Origin: Rhabdophis nuchalis
Lineage: Eukaryota > Chordata > Lepidosauria > Squamata > Natricidae
NCBI GenBank assembly: GCA_039707465.1
Contig: CM077644.1
Location: 84,700,375-84,764,374, forward strand
Length of the DNA stretch: 64,000 nucleotides
Direction of reading: 5' to 3'
Shown: positions 11,212 to 21,707 of the stretch, piece after piece
Numbering within the stretch: the stretch's first letter is position 1
Layout of the letters: each line of letters opens with the position of its first letter
Position numbers and translations under genes: made by a program
The notes under the pieces: generated by a model
Databases searched by the model: none
Told to the model about the DNA's origin: nothing
What the model saw: the letters and a program-made list of their open reading frames with translations, nothing else

Positions 11212-11690
11212 AGGACAATGATGGTGATGGTCATGCAGAAATGGCACATGTGCATCTGCACTCTCATTGGGGCTGTGGTCCAGAAAAACCAAACTTCTGA
11301 GTTCTAGTGTGCATGCACACCCAACAATCAGCCGGTCGGTGCGCATGCGCACACTGGTTTTTGGCACTGCTGCCCATGCAAAGGACAGCTGTTCATCGTG
11401 TGCACATGCACGCCAGAAAACCAGAGAACAAACGGACAAGGCCATGCATTCCAGGTGACATGGCTCCAGATGCAATTTTTGTGGCCCCGTTTTTGGCCTG
11501 GACAGGCTCCTGCAGCACTTTCCTAGCCAAAACAGGGCACGGGGAACCTCCGTTTTGGTCAGCAAGGTGCTTCAAGATTCCATCCAGACAAAAAGTGGGC
11601 CATGTGGAGGCTGTGCGTGGATCCCCATGCCCTGTTTTGGCTGCCAGAGGCATCGCAAGCTGTACTTTGCTATTTCCAGGCTGACCCTAT
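11212..11690. mobile_element. Probable hAT-type DNA transposon relic
   Basis: The segment is richer in CG and CA than its surroundings, with the line GTGCGCATGCGCACAC and several GCATGCGC-like words. In style it matches the interior of the hAT element at 54777-55199. No clear terminal repeats or target duplication were found, so only a tentative class is given. The overlapping open frames on both strands are chance frames. Confidence 0.35.
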
Positions 11691-11699
11691 GGGCCACAT

Positions 11700-12130
11700 T
11701 TAAGCACCTTGAGTTTACACCCCTGGGTTATATCATCCAGATTTTCCAATTGTCTGTTGTTGCTTTTTCCTTGGCAGTGTTATGGTCAGTGTTCTCATCA
11801 CTTTTATGATGCTGTAATAAGAGACCCATCCCAAAATATGTCTGCCCTTGTTAGCTTTTCCCCTTCTTTTACTGCTGAAAATTCAATTTCCCCCCTTCAA
11901 TATGCCTGTAATCGTTTCAAGATCTGGATATTTCATAATATTCCTTTTGACTCTGCAAATGCAGATCAGATTAGTTAGTTCAATTATGAGCATCCTAATG
12001 GGACAGGTATAAAAAGCTAGAATGTTACGTAGTTCTGGGTCTGCTTTGTGGTTGCTAAATCAATTGCAATGCAGCCCGACTTTTCTACTTAGAAATAAGC
12101 CTAATGACCTGATTTTCTACCTCCTCCCCG
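11700..12130. other. Non-coding DNA, nothing recognised
   Basis: No motif, repeat end or credible open frame was found. Confidence 0.45.
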
Positions 12131-12462
12131 GTCCTACATTGGGCTCAAGGTTATCAAAACCTCCCTCCTGACAAAACCAAAAGAACAATGCCTGGGTAAA
12201 GAGCCAGATTTTAAGAATGTTCCACAAAGTCAAGGCTGCATTGGCTGGATTGCTGGAGAAAGGTGTTCCATAAAGTAGGGTCAATTAGAGATGTACGGTA
12301 TTCTGTGGATGGCTTTTTATGCATTCTGAACTTTTGAGGCATTGAATTTTTGATTTCTTTATAGGCTTATAAAGGTTTTTGTAGTTTCATTGCTTTTGTG
12401 AATTGCCCAGAGTTGTTTCCAAGATGGATGGCCATATCAATCTTTTAAAAGAATTAAATACA
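12131..12462. mobile_element. Ancient L2-like LINE remnant
   Basis: The end GTGAATTGCCCAGAGTTG followed by GGATGGCCATATCAAT resembles an old L2 3' terminus in plus orientation. The sequence before it (AATGTTCCACAAAGTCAAGG) looks more like antisense LINE text, so two overlapping remnants are possible. Confidence 0.3.
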
Positions 12463-12469
12463 TTAGGTT

Positions 12470-13253
12470 CCTCAGCTATTAAACTAAAAATACCCATGTA
12501 GTAGGCATATCTAGAAGCAATGATATGAATAGCATCAACTTAATGATGATTCTTAGCTTTTAATTACTAAAATTAACTAAAAGATTCAAGTTGTTTTGGG
12601 ATCTAATAGGCTGTTCATATGGCACCAGAGTATTTTTTTAATTCATCTCCTTCAGTAATAACTCCAACGACTCCAATAATAATATTCTCCAATAATAACG
12701 ATGATTTTTTTCCTCCAATTTATTTTATTCTAAAATCATTTACATCTTTTTCCAAAATGAAGGATTGCATGGATTTAACTTCAGGAGAGACCTGGGGACT
12801 CTGATGTCCTGTGATGTAGAACGCTAGAAGAAAGATTTGGAGTAATTAATCTCTAGGAAATATGAATTTGAGCACAATGCATCCCATCACTGCCTCAAAG
12901 AGAAGCCTCAAATAAAGCTTCATTTCCCAGTTCTCTCTTCAAAAAAAAATATGAATAATAAGTTATTAGGCCTTCTGTCCTTTGTTTATTTTTATTTTTT
13001 AAATAAATTGATGCATCAGATCTCTAAACATTCAATGTCTACATCAAAGATAGATTAGATTTACATACATATAGATGATACAGATATAAATATTTGCAGC
13101 TTCAGTGACATGGTGTACAAACTAGCAATTATTTTTAAAAAAATCATTTTTTCCTGAATCCATAATTTTGAGAGAGAGAACAGTCCAATCGTTATAAGGA
13201 GTTTAGAATCATGTCTGCAATAGCAAGGAATCCTAAAATTATAGAATAATATA
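12470..13253. other. AT-rich non-coding DNA
   Basis: Nothing recognised beyond short A/T runs. Confidence 0.45.
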
Positions 13254-13719
13254 CAGTGGTACCTCGGTTCACGAATGCCTCTGTTCACGACCAATTCGGA
13301 TTATGACCAAAAATTTCCCAAAAAATGTGCCCCGGTTCACGAACACCGTTTCGGTTCACGAACGGAAAAGTTCGTAAAAATACGCTCCGCTTCACGAACT
13401 CCGCCTCGCTTCACGAACTCCGCCTCACTTCACGAACTCCGCCCTCGCATCATGAACCGGAGCCGCGGACATTTTAAAAACAAGGTCAGAACGGATTAAC
13501 CGGATTTACATTGAACCCTATGGGAAACTGTGCCTCTGTTCACGACCAATTCTGTTCGCGAACAGAGTCAGTTCAAGAATCACGACCAAAAAACAAGGTC
13601 GGAACGGATTAACCGGATTTACATTGAACCCTATGGGAAATTGTGCCTCGCTTCACGACCAATTCGGATCGCGAACAGAGTCAGTTCACAAATTAAGTTC
13701 GTGAACCGAGGTACCACTG
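13254..13719 (+). mobile_element. TA-MITE-2, complete 466 bp element with exact termini
   Basis: The element begins CAGTGGTACCTCGGTTCACG and ends with its exact reverse complement, GTACCACTG being the last nine bases. It is flanked by TA on both sides (13252-13253 and 13720-13721). These termini and the TA duplication are those of Tigger/pogo-type Tc1-mariner MITEs. It encodes no transposase. The interior holds a 113 bp tandem duplication and three copies of a CGCTTCACGAACTCCGCCT-like unit at 13384-13442. High CG content compared with its flanks suggests a fairly recent insertion. Confidence 0.92.
13481..13700 (+). repeat. 113 bp tandem duplication inside TA-MITE-2
   Basis: CAAGGTCAGAACGGATTAAC at 13481 recurs as CAAGGTCGGAACGGATTAAC at 13594. 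The following text stays parallel through CGCGAACAGAGTCAGTTCA. The copies differ by a few substitutions and by a small insertion near 13576-13592. Confidence 0.9.
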
Positions 13720-13943
13720 TAATGGAAAGGGATTACCGGTATTTCGGCCATCAAATCTAACACTGCTCAATCACAAATCCAAATAAATATCTAGGATAGC
13801 TGACTATTTAGCTTCTACTTCCAACGAACATCAAATCAAACATCTCTCTGTTCTTACACTTAGGAAGGTATATTTTCCCCATTCCCCTTCAAACGCAATC
13901 CATTTTTCTGTAAAACAAATACCATATTCCATGTCCTACACTT

Positions 13944-14150
13944 ATTATTTATTATCAAATTTATTTGCTGCCCATTTCAGAGCTTAAGGCAACTCTGCAT
14001 CAAGATAACAGACACACATTACTAATATAAAAACTGATTATAATTACAAAAATTAAAACAAAACAAAAATATTATATTAATATAAAACAGATTTTGGATA
14101 CTGGGTAACTTCCTTTCAGATAGAAAGAGCAGTTTCATATCATGAATATA
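13944..14150 (-). mobile_element. Old L2-like LINE tail (minus)
   Basis: TTTATTTGCTGCCCATTTCAG followed by GCAACTCT resembles an antisense L2 3' terminus. The remainder is A-rich and diverged. Confidence 0.4.
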
Positions 14151-14294
14151 CATACATACAAACAAACCAATGGTGGGATTCACTTACTGTTGTATTCTGA
14201 CGTTGGTTTAAATTCTCCGGCAACAGCCAGTCGCGTCTGATTGGCCAGGACGTGACTGTCTGCGGCCGGGAGCGGGAAACGCGCCGATTGGTTC

Positions 14295-14333
14295 TCTGTC
14301 TGACAGCTCGACTATAAAGAGCTGTCAGACAGA
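14295..14333 (+). promoter_or_regulatory. TATA box in the loop of a perfect 15 bp hairpin
   Basis: TATAAA occupies 14313-14318. The 15 bases at 14295-14309 (TCTGTCTGACAGCTC) are exactly complementary to 14319-14333. Position near the left end of the LTR fits a U3 promoter. The hairpin is a direct observation, and any role is inference. Confidence 0.6.
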
Positions 14334-14374
14334 AGGCGCACGCTTTTTGTTTTCTCTCGTTGCAAAGTTGCCTG

Positions 14375-15878
14375 TTTCAATTTCAATTCAATTTATTCAA
14401 TTTATATCCCGCCCTTCTCCGAGAGGACCCAGGGCGGCGCACAGGAACCCAAAACAACATACAAAATAGTACCAATTATAATTTAAAAACTTATTAAATG
14501 ACAAAACCTGCGCTAAAACCAGATTAAATCCCCCATTTAAATTGTAAACTATCCCTCCCTCCTCCCTGGAACCCCCTAAAAGCCAAATTAAGAATTTTGT
14601 TCAAACACCCCTAGAACTGCGACCCGCCCACCTCTCTTGATACAGAATCCCTCATCAAGGTGGGCCCTCGTTGACGCGGAGGGCCATACCTGCGAGTGGG
14701 GGACTCCCGCAGTAGAAAAGGTCTGCCTTAGAGTACTTCATGGTGAATGTCATAAATATGATATATATAAATATGTATAAATATATATAAAATATAAGGT
14801 CAGAGGAGTTGTTAGACAGGGCATTAAAATTCTAGATGTTATTGAATATTAAAATAGATGTTAAAATATGTATAGTACAAGTTAAACTCAGGAGACGTCT
14901 AGACCGGCTCTAAAAAGTTCATAAATAGTTCATAAATTCATAAAAATCATGCATGGTTCAAAGATAGTTAATCATGGTTCATAAATAGTTAGTTTGTCAT
15001 CGAAGGTGGGAGAGTTAGTTCATATAGATATATCAGACTGGGGGTAGAGGGTGGCTTTGGCCTTCCAGTTGTAAATTAGTCCCGGCCTGTAGTCCTCAAG
15101 GACTCCTCCAGTCCCACAATACCAGGAGTCTTAAGGGCCTCAGCTGAAGAGTTCTAATAGCTGAGGCCAGTTTTTCTCGGCCTGGAGCCTCCACTGCCCA
15201 CCTTTGTCCCCGGTGGCATCTCTTTCGGCCCCAACGCCTCCAACGCTCCTGGTATCTTTCGGCCTGCCAGGCCCAGATCTCCTTAGGCCCGGCCCGACCC
15301 AGCCAGGCCTTGCGGCCTCGATGTTACCCTGCCGGCCCATGCCAGTCCAGTTGGTCCTCAGCTAGCCAGGTCCGGCTCTGTCTGGCCTCCCCAGGTCTTT
15401 ACAGTCGCTGGCCTCCGATGTCCGCTCCAGCGCTGATCACTTCTCCGCCCACTGGCCGTCCCGGCTCCGCTCGTCAGCTCCTACCGGCACCGCTCTTCTC
15501 CTCCTCTCCTCCACGCCGCACGGCTCCACTCCACTCTGTTCCTCCATTCCTCTCCTTCTCTCCTTCTCTCTTCCGCGTCACGCGCCGCTCCACTCAAGCC
15601 TCGGAGCAGCGCGGCGTTTTGGAGCCTCCCCGGCGTTTTGGAGCCTCCGGCCAGCTTCCCTCCGATGGCCCATGCAGAGCCGCCGGATCACCCTGGAAGC
15701 TCGTCCTGGCCTCAAAAGGCAGCCAGGGTGAGCGTCTCGCTGGGCCTGGCCCTAAAAGTTGGCAAATGGGCCAGGCGACATGCCCTAGCCGCCCACAACT
15801 CCAGCGGCCCTCATAGCGCTCGGTGGCAGACCGCCATCTTCGCGCATGCGCAGTTCGTTTGCTGTTAAATAATAAAGA
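14375..15878 (-). mobile_element. L2-like LINE (minus), probably internally deleted, with a GC-rich 5' part
   Basis: On the left, TTTATATCCCGCCCTTCTCC and CCAGGGCGGCGCACAGG are the antisense 3' end of the L2-like family, followed by UTR-like text to about 14640. An AT-rich segment follows (14735-15050), then a strongly GC- and CG-rich segment (15130-15860) that would be the 5' region on the minus strand. No WNDLP or reverse transcriptase block is present, so the coding part would have been lost. The flanks AAGTTGCCTGTTT and AAGAAGCCTGTTT are a candidate target duplication. The 168 codon open frame at 15310 lacks any domain and looks like chance in GC-rich DNA. Confidence 0.5.
15831..15851 (-). 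promoter_or_regulatory. Adjacent YY1-like and NRF1-like motifs
   Basis: Read on the minus strand, GCGCATGCGC is followed directly by GAAGATGGCGG. These match the well-known NRF1 and YY1 core motifs. YY1 sites close to the start are familiar from LINE 5' UTRs, which supports reading this end as the 5' end of the minus-strand LINE. Binding is not shown. Confidence 0.45.
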
Positions 15879-16168
15879 AGCCTGTTTAATCTTACCGGCC
15901 TGGACTCCTCCTTCGAACCCACTTAACACTTACCTTCCCTACCAGTTTGCAAATGTGAGTGCATGCGCTGGGTCTGCACATGCGCATCACCTTCTGCGTT
16001 CATTATGTTGAGGTGGATGGGCGGAGCTCCTGCAGCCACCGTTACCAGTTCACCAGAACCAGAGAGAACTGGCTGAATACCACCTCTGATACAAACCTTA
16101 CTTAGTGGCTTATCCATACAGCCATTCTGATCTTTTATTCTTAAGGCTAAGCTTTCTCAGTTCCTTTA

Positions 16169-16512
16169 TAGGTAGTCCTTGACTTGTAACAGTGACTGTT
16201 TGAATTATAACAGCATAAGTGACATGATCATTTTTCACATGACCGTTGCAGCATTCCACAGTCATGTAATCAAAATTTTGATGATTGGCAATTGTTTTAT
16301 ATTTATGTGATCACCTTTTGCGACCTTTTGACAAGTAAAGTCATAGAGGAACTCAGATTCACTTAATAAACATGTGACTAACTTAACAACTGCAGAGAAT
16401 CACTTAACAATGGTGGGAATAAAGTTTGTAAAAGAGGTAAAACTTAACAACTCTCTCACTTAGCAATGGAAATTTTGGTCTCAATTGTGGTCGTATGTTG
16501 AGGACTACCTGT
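16169..16512 (+). mobile_element. TA-MITE-1 copy, nearly complete
   Basis: The copy runs from TAGGTAGTCCTTGACTTG to GAGGACTACCTG and is followed by TA. Internal landmarks seen in other copies are present in order: CCGTTGCAGCATTCC, GTGATCACCTTTTGCGACC and ACTTAACAACTGCAG. Small deletions shorten the middle. Confidence 0.85.
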
Positions 16513-16514
16513 AC

Positions 16515-17254
16515 TGTATTCTCATGAGACATAGTCTGAAGTCTCCTGATCATTCTCTTTTCTGAACACGGTCCAGTTTCTTAGAACTTTTATTAAACTG
16601 TAGGGTTCAGAAATGCAGAAGGTGCATCTTTCTAATACAGTGTAACATAAAACAATGGCTTTCCATTGTTTTATTAATTATTTATTGCAATATTATTATA
16701 GTCCAATTATAGTCTCGGGACTGAGATTTTAAAAATGTTCCAGAAGGTCAAGGTCTTCAAGTAATCTAAAAGAAGCATTCAACAACTAATTCAATTAAAA
16801 ACCCACAATTAATAAAGGACATATCCTGGAATGCCATAAACGAAGGAGACAAGCATACCTATGGGATAGTAAGTTCCATTATGTGAGGTAGCCAATGAGA
16901 AGACCAATTTCCTGCCAACATAGCAGACCTACTCTAATTGTAATGTCATGTGGAAATGATCTTGAGATACAGAGGGAAGAGCTGCAGCCACAACAGAGGT
17001 CAGATAAGTGGTAGATTAGCCCACAGAAGGAGCGTGGGTATGGCAAATATCTCAGAAGGGGCCTCCCTAATTACTTGGTCTATAGAGGCAACAGGGGAGA
17101 TTTGTAAGATTGTGTTAATATACCCTTAAAACTTCACTTCATCTGGGTGGGCCAGGACTGTCTCACCAGGCTGACACCAGGATATTTAAAATCCAAGCAG
17201 AATATTTTTGGGTAAAGTGGTCCCTTTCGTTTGGAAACTATACTTCTATTGATA
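16515..17254. other. Non-coding DNA, possibly old LINE text
   Basis: The line AAAATGTTCCAGAAGGTCAAGG near 16730 resembles antisense LINE 3' text also seen near 12200. Nothing firmer can be said. Confidence 0.35.
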
Positions 17255-17640
17255 CGGCCTAGAGTCATGTTTGCCATTTTTAAACATCCATCCTGCATTG
17301 TTCAGTGGTATCCAGTTTGCAATCAATTATTATTCCAAGATCTTTTTCATGAGTACTGTTAACAAGCTATATAACCTACATTCCATTCTTTCCATTCGTG
17401 TACGTACCCTTCTCTTTAGAATATGAAGAACTTTGCAAGTGTCCCTGCTAAATTTCATTCTTTAATTTTCCAGTGCGTTTGTCTGTATAATTTTGAGTTT
17501 TTTCATTGATCTTATAGGACATTAACTGGCCTATCAACTTTGCGTAATCTGCACGTTGGGTTGGTGTTTTAACATTTTCCCTCTTTTGAGACATGAATGA
17601 ATTAGATGAGGTTTTGAATTGAATATTATGGCAGTCCACT
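17255..17640 (-). mobile_element. Old CR1 LINE fragment (minus)
   Basis: TCCAAGATCTTTTTCATGAGTACT, the AAATTTCATTCTTT line and TTTGCGTAATCTGCACGTTGG match in order the region of the CR1 at 1690-1900, with heavy divergence. It covers the part between the reverse transcriptase and the C-terminal domain. No 3' end is attached. Confidence 0.6.
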
Positions 17641-18010
17641 TGGGGCTACGTGGCAACTGATAAGGAACCACTGAATTTTTTAAGCCAGATCTTTGAGCCA
17701 GATTTGTATTGAGTTAATTGTCATGCTATCCATCCCATATTTAACCAGCTTAATAATGATACTCATTAGCCTTAATATATTCAACATTCATGCATGATCT
17801 GCACAAACGGAAGCCTTCTTGTAGTCAATTTGGCAGAGTGAAAACGATACTGTTCTCTCAATTATCCATCTATCTGATCCTTAGCCTCTGTGCCTTTTCT
17901 GAATCCTTCCTGATTGTTTCAAAGATTTTTAAGCAAATCTTTTCCTTTTGTGAGTGCAGTGGTTCATTAATATGCATTTATTTTCTTCAGTAGGAGTGTA
18001 TACACTATGT
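17641..18010. other. Non-coding DNA, nothing recognised
   Basis: This could be a further decayed part of the CR1 to its left, but no motif settles it. Confidence 0.35.
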
Positions 18011-18011
18011 A

Positions 18012-18213
18012 TGTACAGAACCAGGAGGCTGTAAATTCAATCCTAGGTAGTGACAGATATTTCTTTCTTTGGGTACAATGAATAATTGCCTATTGCAAAC
18101 TCCACAAAGGGCATCAGGAAGGGCATCTGGCCAGTAAATGCTCGTACTCGTACAGCTGTCCCAACTCCACTCCAATGCATTGGATTACAGGGTAATTAAA
18201 AAAAAAAGTATTG
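18012..18213 (+). mobile_element. tRNA-derived SINE, 5' part decayed
   Basis: A box B-like word (AATTCAATCC) follows CCAGGAGGCTGT. The body GGGCATCAGGAAGGGCATCTGGCCAG leads to GCATTGGATTACAGGG and an A run of ten bases. This ordering is that of a tRNA-headed SINE with an A-rich 3' end. Confidence 0.6.
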
Positions 18214-18349
18214 ATATTATTTGTTGACTTTGTTTGATACGATTTGTTGACCCCTGCAACTTCAATCAGTTTAATGGGTATTTCATAAATATTTATTTAC
18301 TTATTTACTTATTATAAAGTCATGTGGCTGCTCTTGTTAAACTAAACTC

Positions 18350-19230
18350 TGGCCAGGTCACTAATCTACTGCCATGAGGCTCAGTTCCTAGTAGTGTTGG
18401 TTCATGAAGATGTTCATTCTCTACAAGTGTTTCTATCATCTGTTTGCAAAGGGTTTCTACATGATCTTTCCATCTTCCTTAAACTTCTTTTGCCTGTGTT
18501 TATCTTCCATGATTACCCTTAAGCAACTGTACTTCAGTCATGTATTTTCCTATGAGTTTTTAATCTTAAAATTCCTCTTTTTTTTGTTATTTTCCTCTAA
18601 TCCTGGACAATCTTGATTATATCTTTCCTTCTCCTTTCTTCTTTGACATTGAAAATTTGAGTTCAGTTATCATGTCTCAATGGTTATCTAAGGTTTTCAC
18701 CCTTGTTCTGGCTGTGATTACCCCAAATATTTGTTCTAAAACTCCCTTGAATCTTTTTCTTTTTGAGAACCTTTCTCCACTTTAGTTTTCACAATGTCTT
18801 TTCCGTTTCCTCATACTCTCCCAGATTCTCTTTGGTGTACGTAATCTATCCCTTACTATTTGTCTTCTAATCTGTGTAAAACACAGCCTGCATATCGAGT
18901 GGATCAATTTTCTGTTTACATAATCAGACTCATTCTACTATTCTTTTGTTTAGTGTAGATTCTGTGTTTATGTTACTTGAAGCAGATTTGACCATGAACT
19001 AAACTCTGTTAATTTATCTCTGCGTTACCACATTTAGCTGGTCCAGGTTTTACTACATTTCTGAATTCCTCCATTCCTTCATTTCCATTCCAACCATCCA
19101 TTAATAATAGTATACATTCTCTAGATTTTTGATTGAATACCTCTTGTAGCTTGCCATAGAATTCTTCAGGGTCTTCTGCAGCAGATACTGCCCCTCTATA
19201 GAATATACATATGTTTGTATAGTTTCAACT
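18350..19230 (-). mobile_element. Decayed RTE/Bov-B-like LINE, endonuclease part
   Basis: Translation of the minus strand gives EEFYGKLQEVFNQ followed by ILLLMDGWNGNEG, which resembles the DWNAKVG block of apurinic-type endonucleases in RTE LINEs. Further along is a segment like FK-HK-RIYT. Stops are frequent and no continuous frame survives. The extent to the left is uncertain. Confidence 0.45.
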
Positions 19231-19288
19231 CTCTATAATACTTGTTTTATTATGCTCCCAACAGTATTGGGTTATAGCTTAGCACATA

Positions 19289-19815
19289 CCATACAAGACA
19301 CTCCGGAGTATAAGATGCACCTTAGTTTTTTGGGAGGAAAAATGGGGGGGGGGAATCTGCCTCTGCCTACCAGGTATTAATTTGCCTAGTATTCTTAGCC
19401 TGGTCAGCTTCAGCACAATAGTTCTCTGGTTATGAGCGAGTTGGTTGTGACCAAGCATGCATACCCAGGCCAAAAATGGGGCATGCAGAGGCCTAAAGCA
19501 CAATGCGCAGAGGCTGAAAACACAATGCACAGATACGGCGATCTGGTGAGCTGGTGAGCTGGTGATCTGGTGATCCCAGCAGCCTTGAATGGGTTTCAAA
19601 CCAAGCATTTGGAGGCTGTAAACACAAGGCATGGAGCCCAAAAACGCAAGCCATTGTCTGTGCCAATCTCTGCAGCCAGGAAGAGGATGTGCAGAGACTG
19701 AAAATGGTCAAAGGGTGGGGGCCAGTGGGTGGGCAGGGTTACATTTGGAGCATAAAATGCAGCCAAATCTTCAGTCTCTTTAATGTGGAGGGGGAGTGTG
19801 TTTTATATGGTACAT
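19289..19815. mobile_element. DNA transposon relic with a GTATAAGATGCACC terminus
   Basis: The left end CTCCGGAGTATAAGATGCACC followed by a TTAGTTTTTTGGG line matches a non-autonomous DNA transposon type seen widely in squamates, in which both ends carry TATAAGACGCACC-like words. The presumed right end near 19740-19800 (GGAGCATAAAATGCAGCC) is too decayed to define a target duplication. Confidence 0.45.
19540..19575. repeat. 8 bp tandem repeat (GATCTGGT/GAGCTGGT)
   Basis: About four and a half units with two alternating variants lie inside the transposon relic. Confidence 0.85.
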
Positions 19816-20154
19816 TTTTGGAGGATGGGATAATATCACCCTTCCCTTCTGTCACAGGATCTCACATTTTATGATTGTATGTTTCAAAGTGGCTAGTTCT
19901 GATCTGCTTCACTTCACTTCACTTACACCTTAAGCGTCCAATTTAATATATATTTTCACTTTCACAATTTCAAGTTTCCTTTGGTTTTGGTTTTTCACAT
20001 TTCATGATCCCGTTGGAGGTCTCTTGTAAAATGAAGCACTTTTCATTCAGTATTGGACTATCCATGACTAAATTTCCTTGTGGTTTTGGACTGGTCATAT
20101 CATAACCTCCAGATCTATTTATATATATTGCAATTTAATAAAAGTGTTGAACAA

Positions 20155-20290
20155 ATAAAAAGGTAAAGATTTCCCTGTCTAGTCGTGTCTGAGTTTAGGG
20201 CCCACAACTCATTTCCATTTCTTGGCCGAGGGAGCATGCATTTTACAAAGACATTTTCCATGGTCACGTGGCCAGCATTATACACCAACG
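20155..20290 (-). mobile_element. Sauria-type SINE fragment (minus)
   Basis: GGTAAAGATTTCCCTGTCTAG, CGTGTCTGAGTTTAGGG, CCATTTCTTGGCCGA and GGTCACGTGGCCAGCATTA follow the antisense order of the Sauria SINE, a tRNA-headed SINE with a Bov-B-like 3' end. The tRNA head, which would lie to the right, is missing. Confidence 0.75.
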
Positions 20291-21060
20291 GCTAAGGGAA
20301 TGCTGTTTCATTACAATATTCCATAAATACCCTCAGTATGATCACAGCACAATAAAAGTTATTCTAATGCTATTAATGGAGGGGGCAAATGTGTTATTTA
20401 TTTATATACAAGAGAATAAACACTTCCAAAGCTCAGCGGTATACATTAATAGCAAAATCCAGGATAGAATAGAAAAAGAAAATAAATGTATCTACATGAT
20501 AGGAAGAGAACAGAAGCTGACTGACCACTGCCTCTCTATTATTGAAAGACCAAACAGTTTCCTTTCTTCCTACTTTCCTAAACTTTGCACACAAAATCTC
20601 ACTCAATGAGATGTCTATATTGCATTAAAACTACCTGTTTAGAAAACCTAAAAAAACCTATCATCGCTTATGTCACTAAAGTGGCTTTAATTCAAATGAA
20701 TTTTGAATATTCTAAGGTTTACTATGACAATACCAGCATAGCAAAGAACAAAAAAAAAAGATGCCAGATGAAAATTAAAGATATTTGCAGTATCAATGAC
20801 TAGGAGCTGCCAAGAAAAGTAATATATTTTACAGATTTATCTGTATAGCTGACAGAATGTTTACATATGTTTTGATATGGTAAAAAGCTGTGACTGAACC
20901 ACACTATAGTTTTGGATTAATTTTTTAAAGTAAAAAAGAAAGAGTGAAAGAAACTGTGCATAAGCATAATAATTGGTTTGCAGTGACAAGGAAGAGAATA
21001 GCAAAGGAAAATGGCTTTAAGTACATCTCTTCCAAAGCTCTCCAAAAATATGAAAGCAAT
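20291..21060. other. Non-coding DNA, nothing recognised
   Basis: The open frames at 20268-20609 and 20585-20803 show no domain. Confidence 0.45.
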
Positions 21061-21066
21061 AGTGTA

Positions 21067-21320
21067 CAGGTAGTCCTCGACTTACGACCTACAATTTAGC
21101 CCACAATTTTATATTGCTAAGTGAGATATTTGTTAAGTGAGTTTTGCCCCATTTTATGATCTTTCTTGCTACATTTGTTAAGTGAATCATTGCAGTTGTT
21201 AAGTTAGTCGAATGGTTGTTAAGTAAATCTGACTTCTTCTTTGACTCCATTGACTCAGAAGGTCACAAAAGGGGATCACATGACTCCAGGACACTGCGGC
21301 AGTTGTAAATATGAACCCTA
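21067..21320 (-). mobile_element. TA-MITE-1 copy, half element
   Basis: It starts cleanly with CAGGTAGTCCTCGACTTACG after TA, with GTTAAGTGAATCATTGCAG and GGGGATCACATGACTCCAGG following. It stops near 21320, so about half of the family consensus is absent. Confidence 0.85.
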
Positions 21321-21556
21321 CTCCAGAGAGTCACCAAAAGTAAAGTCCAGCTAAAGATATGCACACCCAAAGCAGTGTAAGCGTTATGTTTATTAATGAT
21401 TAAAGATATCTGTGAGCAAGTATAGTTCTTCTATATGCATTACAGGGTGGGTTTTTTTTTCAAATTCGTTGATGTTACTTCTAGACATTTACATTAAAAA
21501 AATAAGTGGTAAGATGTACAACTAATTCTAATGTCCTTTGTGTCATTGTTCTACAT

Positions 21557-21699
21557 CAGAGGTTCCCAAACTTGGCAACTTTAAGACTTGTGGACTTCAA
21601 CTCCCAGAATTCTCCAGCCAGCTATGCAGCTATGATGGCTGGAGAATTCTGGGAGTTGAAGTCCACAAGTCTTAAAGTTGCCAAGTTTGGGAACCTCTG
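21557..21699. mobile_element. Perfect hairpin MITE, 143 bp, hAT-type target duplication
   Basis: The left arm of 64 bases (starting CAGAGGTTCCCAAACTTGG) is the exact reverse complement of the right arm, with a 15 base loop between them. Flanking 8 bp words TTCTACAT (21549-21556) and CTCTACAT (21700-21707) match at seven positions. Eight base duplications and CAG...CTG termini fit a hAT-mobilised foldback MITE. A related copy lies at 38290. Confidence 0.92.
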
Positions 21700-21707
21700 C
21701 TCTACAT

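Larger units (their letters stand above)
14189..15928 (+). mobile_element. LTR (solo LTR or reduced LTR element) with 5 bp target duplication
   Basis: The sequence starts TGTTGTATTC and ends CACTTAACA, so the termini TGTT and AACA are inverted. CTTAC flanks it on both sides (14184-14188 and 15929-15933). A TATA box lies about 125 bp in, and an AATAAA lies near 15868 just before the right-hand end. Most of the 1740 bp seems to be an L2-like LINE inserted inside, between GCCTGTTT words at about 14367 and 15880. Removing it would leave an LTR of roughly 230-250 bp. The alternative, a small internally deleted element with two LTR remnants, is not excluded. Retroviral versus Gypsy origin is not decided. 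Confidence 0.65.
14169..16088 (+). mobile_element. hAT-type element split by an LTR insertion
   Basis: The left end CAATGGTGGGATTCA and the right end TGAATACCACCTCTG are imperfect inverted termini of the same family as the complete copies at 56429 and 63341. The 8 bp flanks AAACAAAC (14161-14168) and ATACAAAC (16089-16096) match at seven of eight positions, as expected for a hAT target duplication. Only about 20 bp of the element lie left of the LTR, and about 155 bp lie right of it. Confidence 0.8.

Noticed and set aside
13275..13760. Two open frames sharing an MPLFTTNS start
   Set aside because: The resemblance comes from the internal duplications of the TA-MITE-2, which is non-coding.
15310..15816. 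168 codon open frame in GC-rich DNA
   Set aside because: No domain or family resemblance. Stop codons are scarce in GC-rich sequence, and the opposite strand also has a long frame there. It sits inside nested retroelements.
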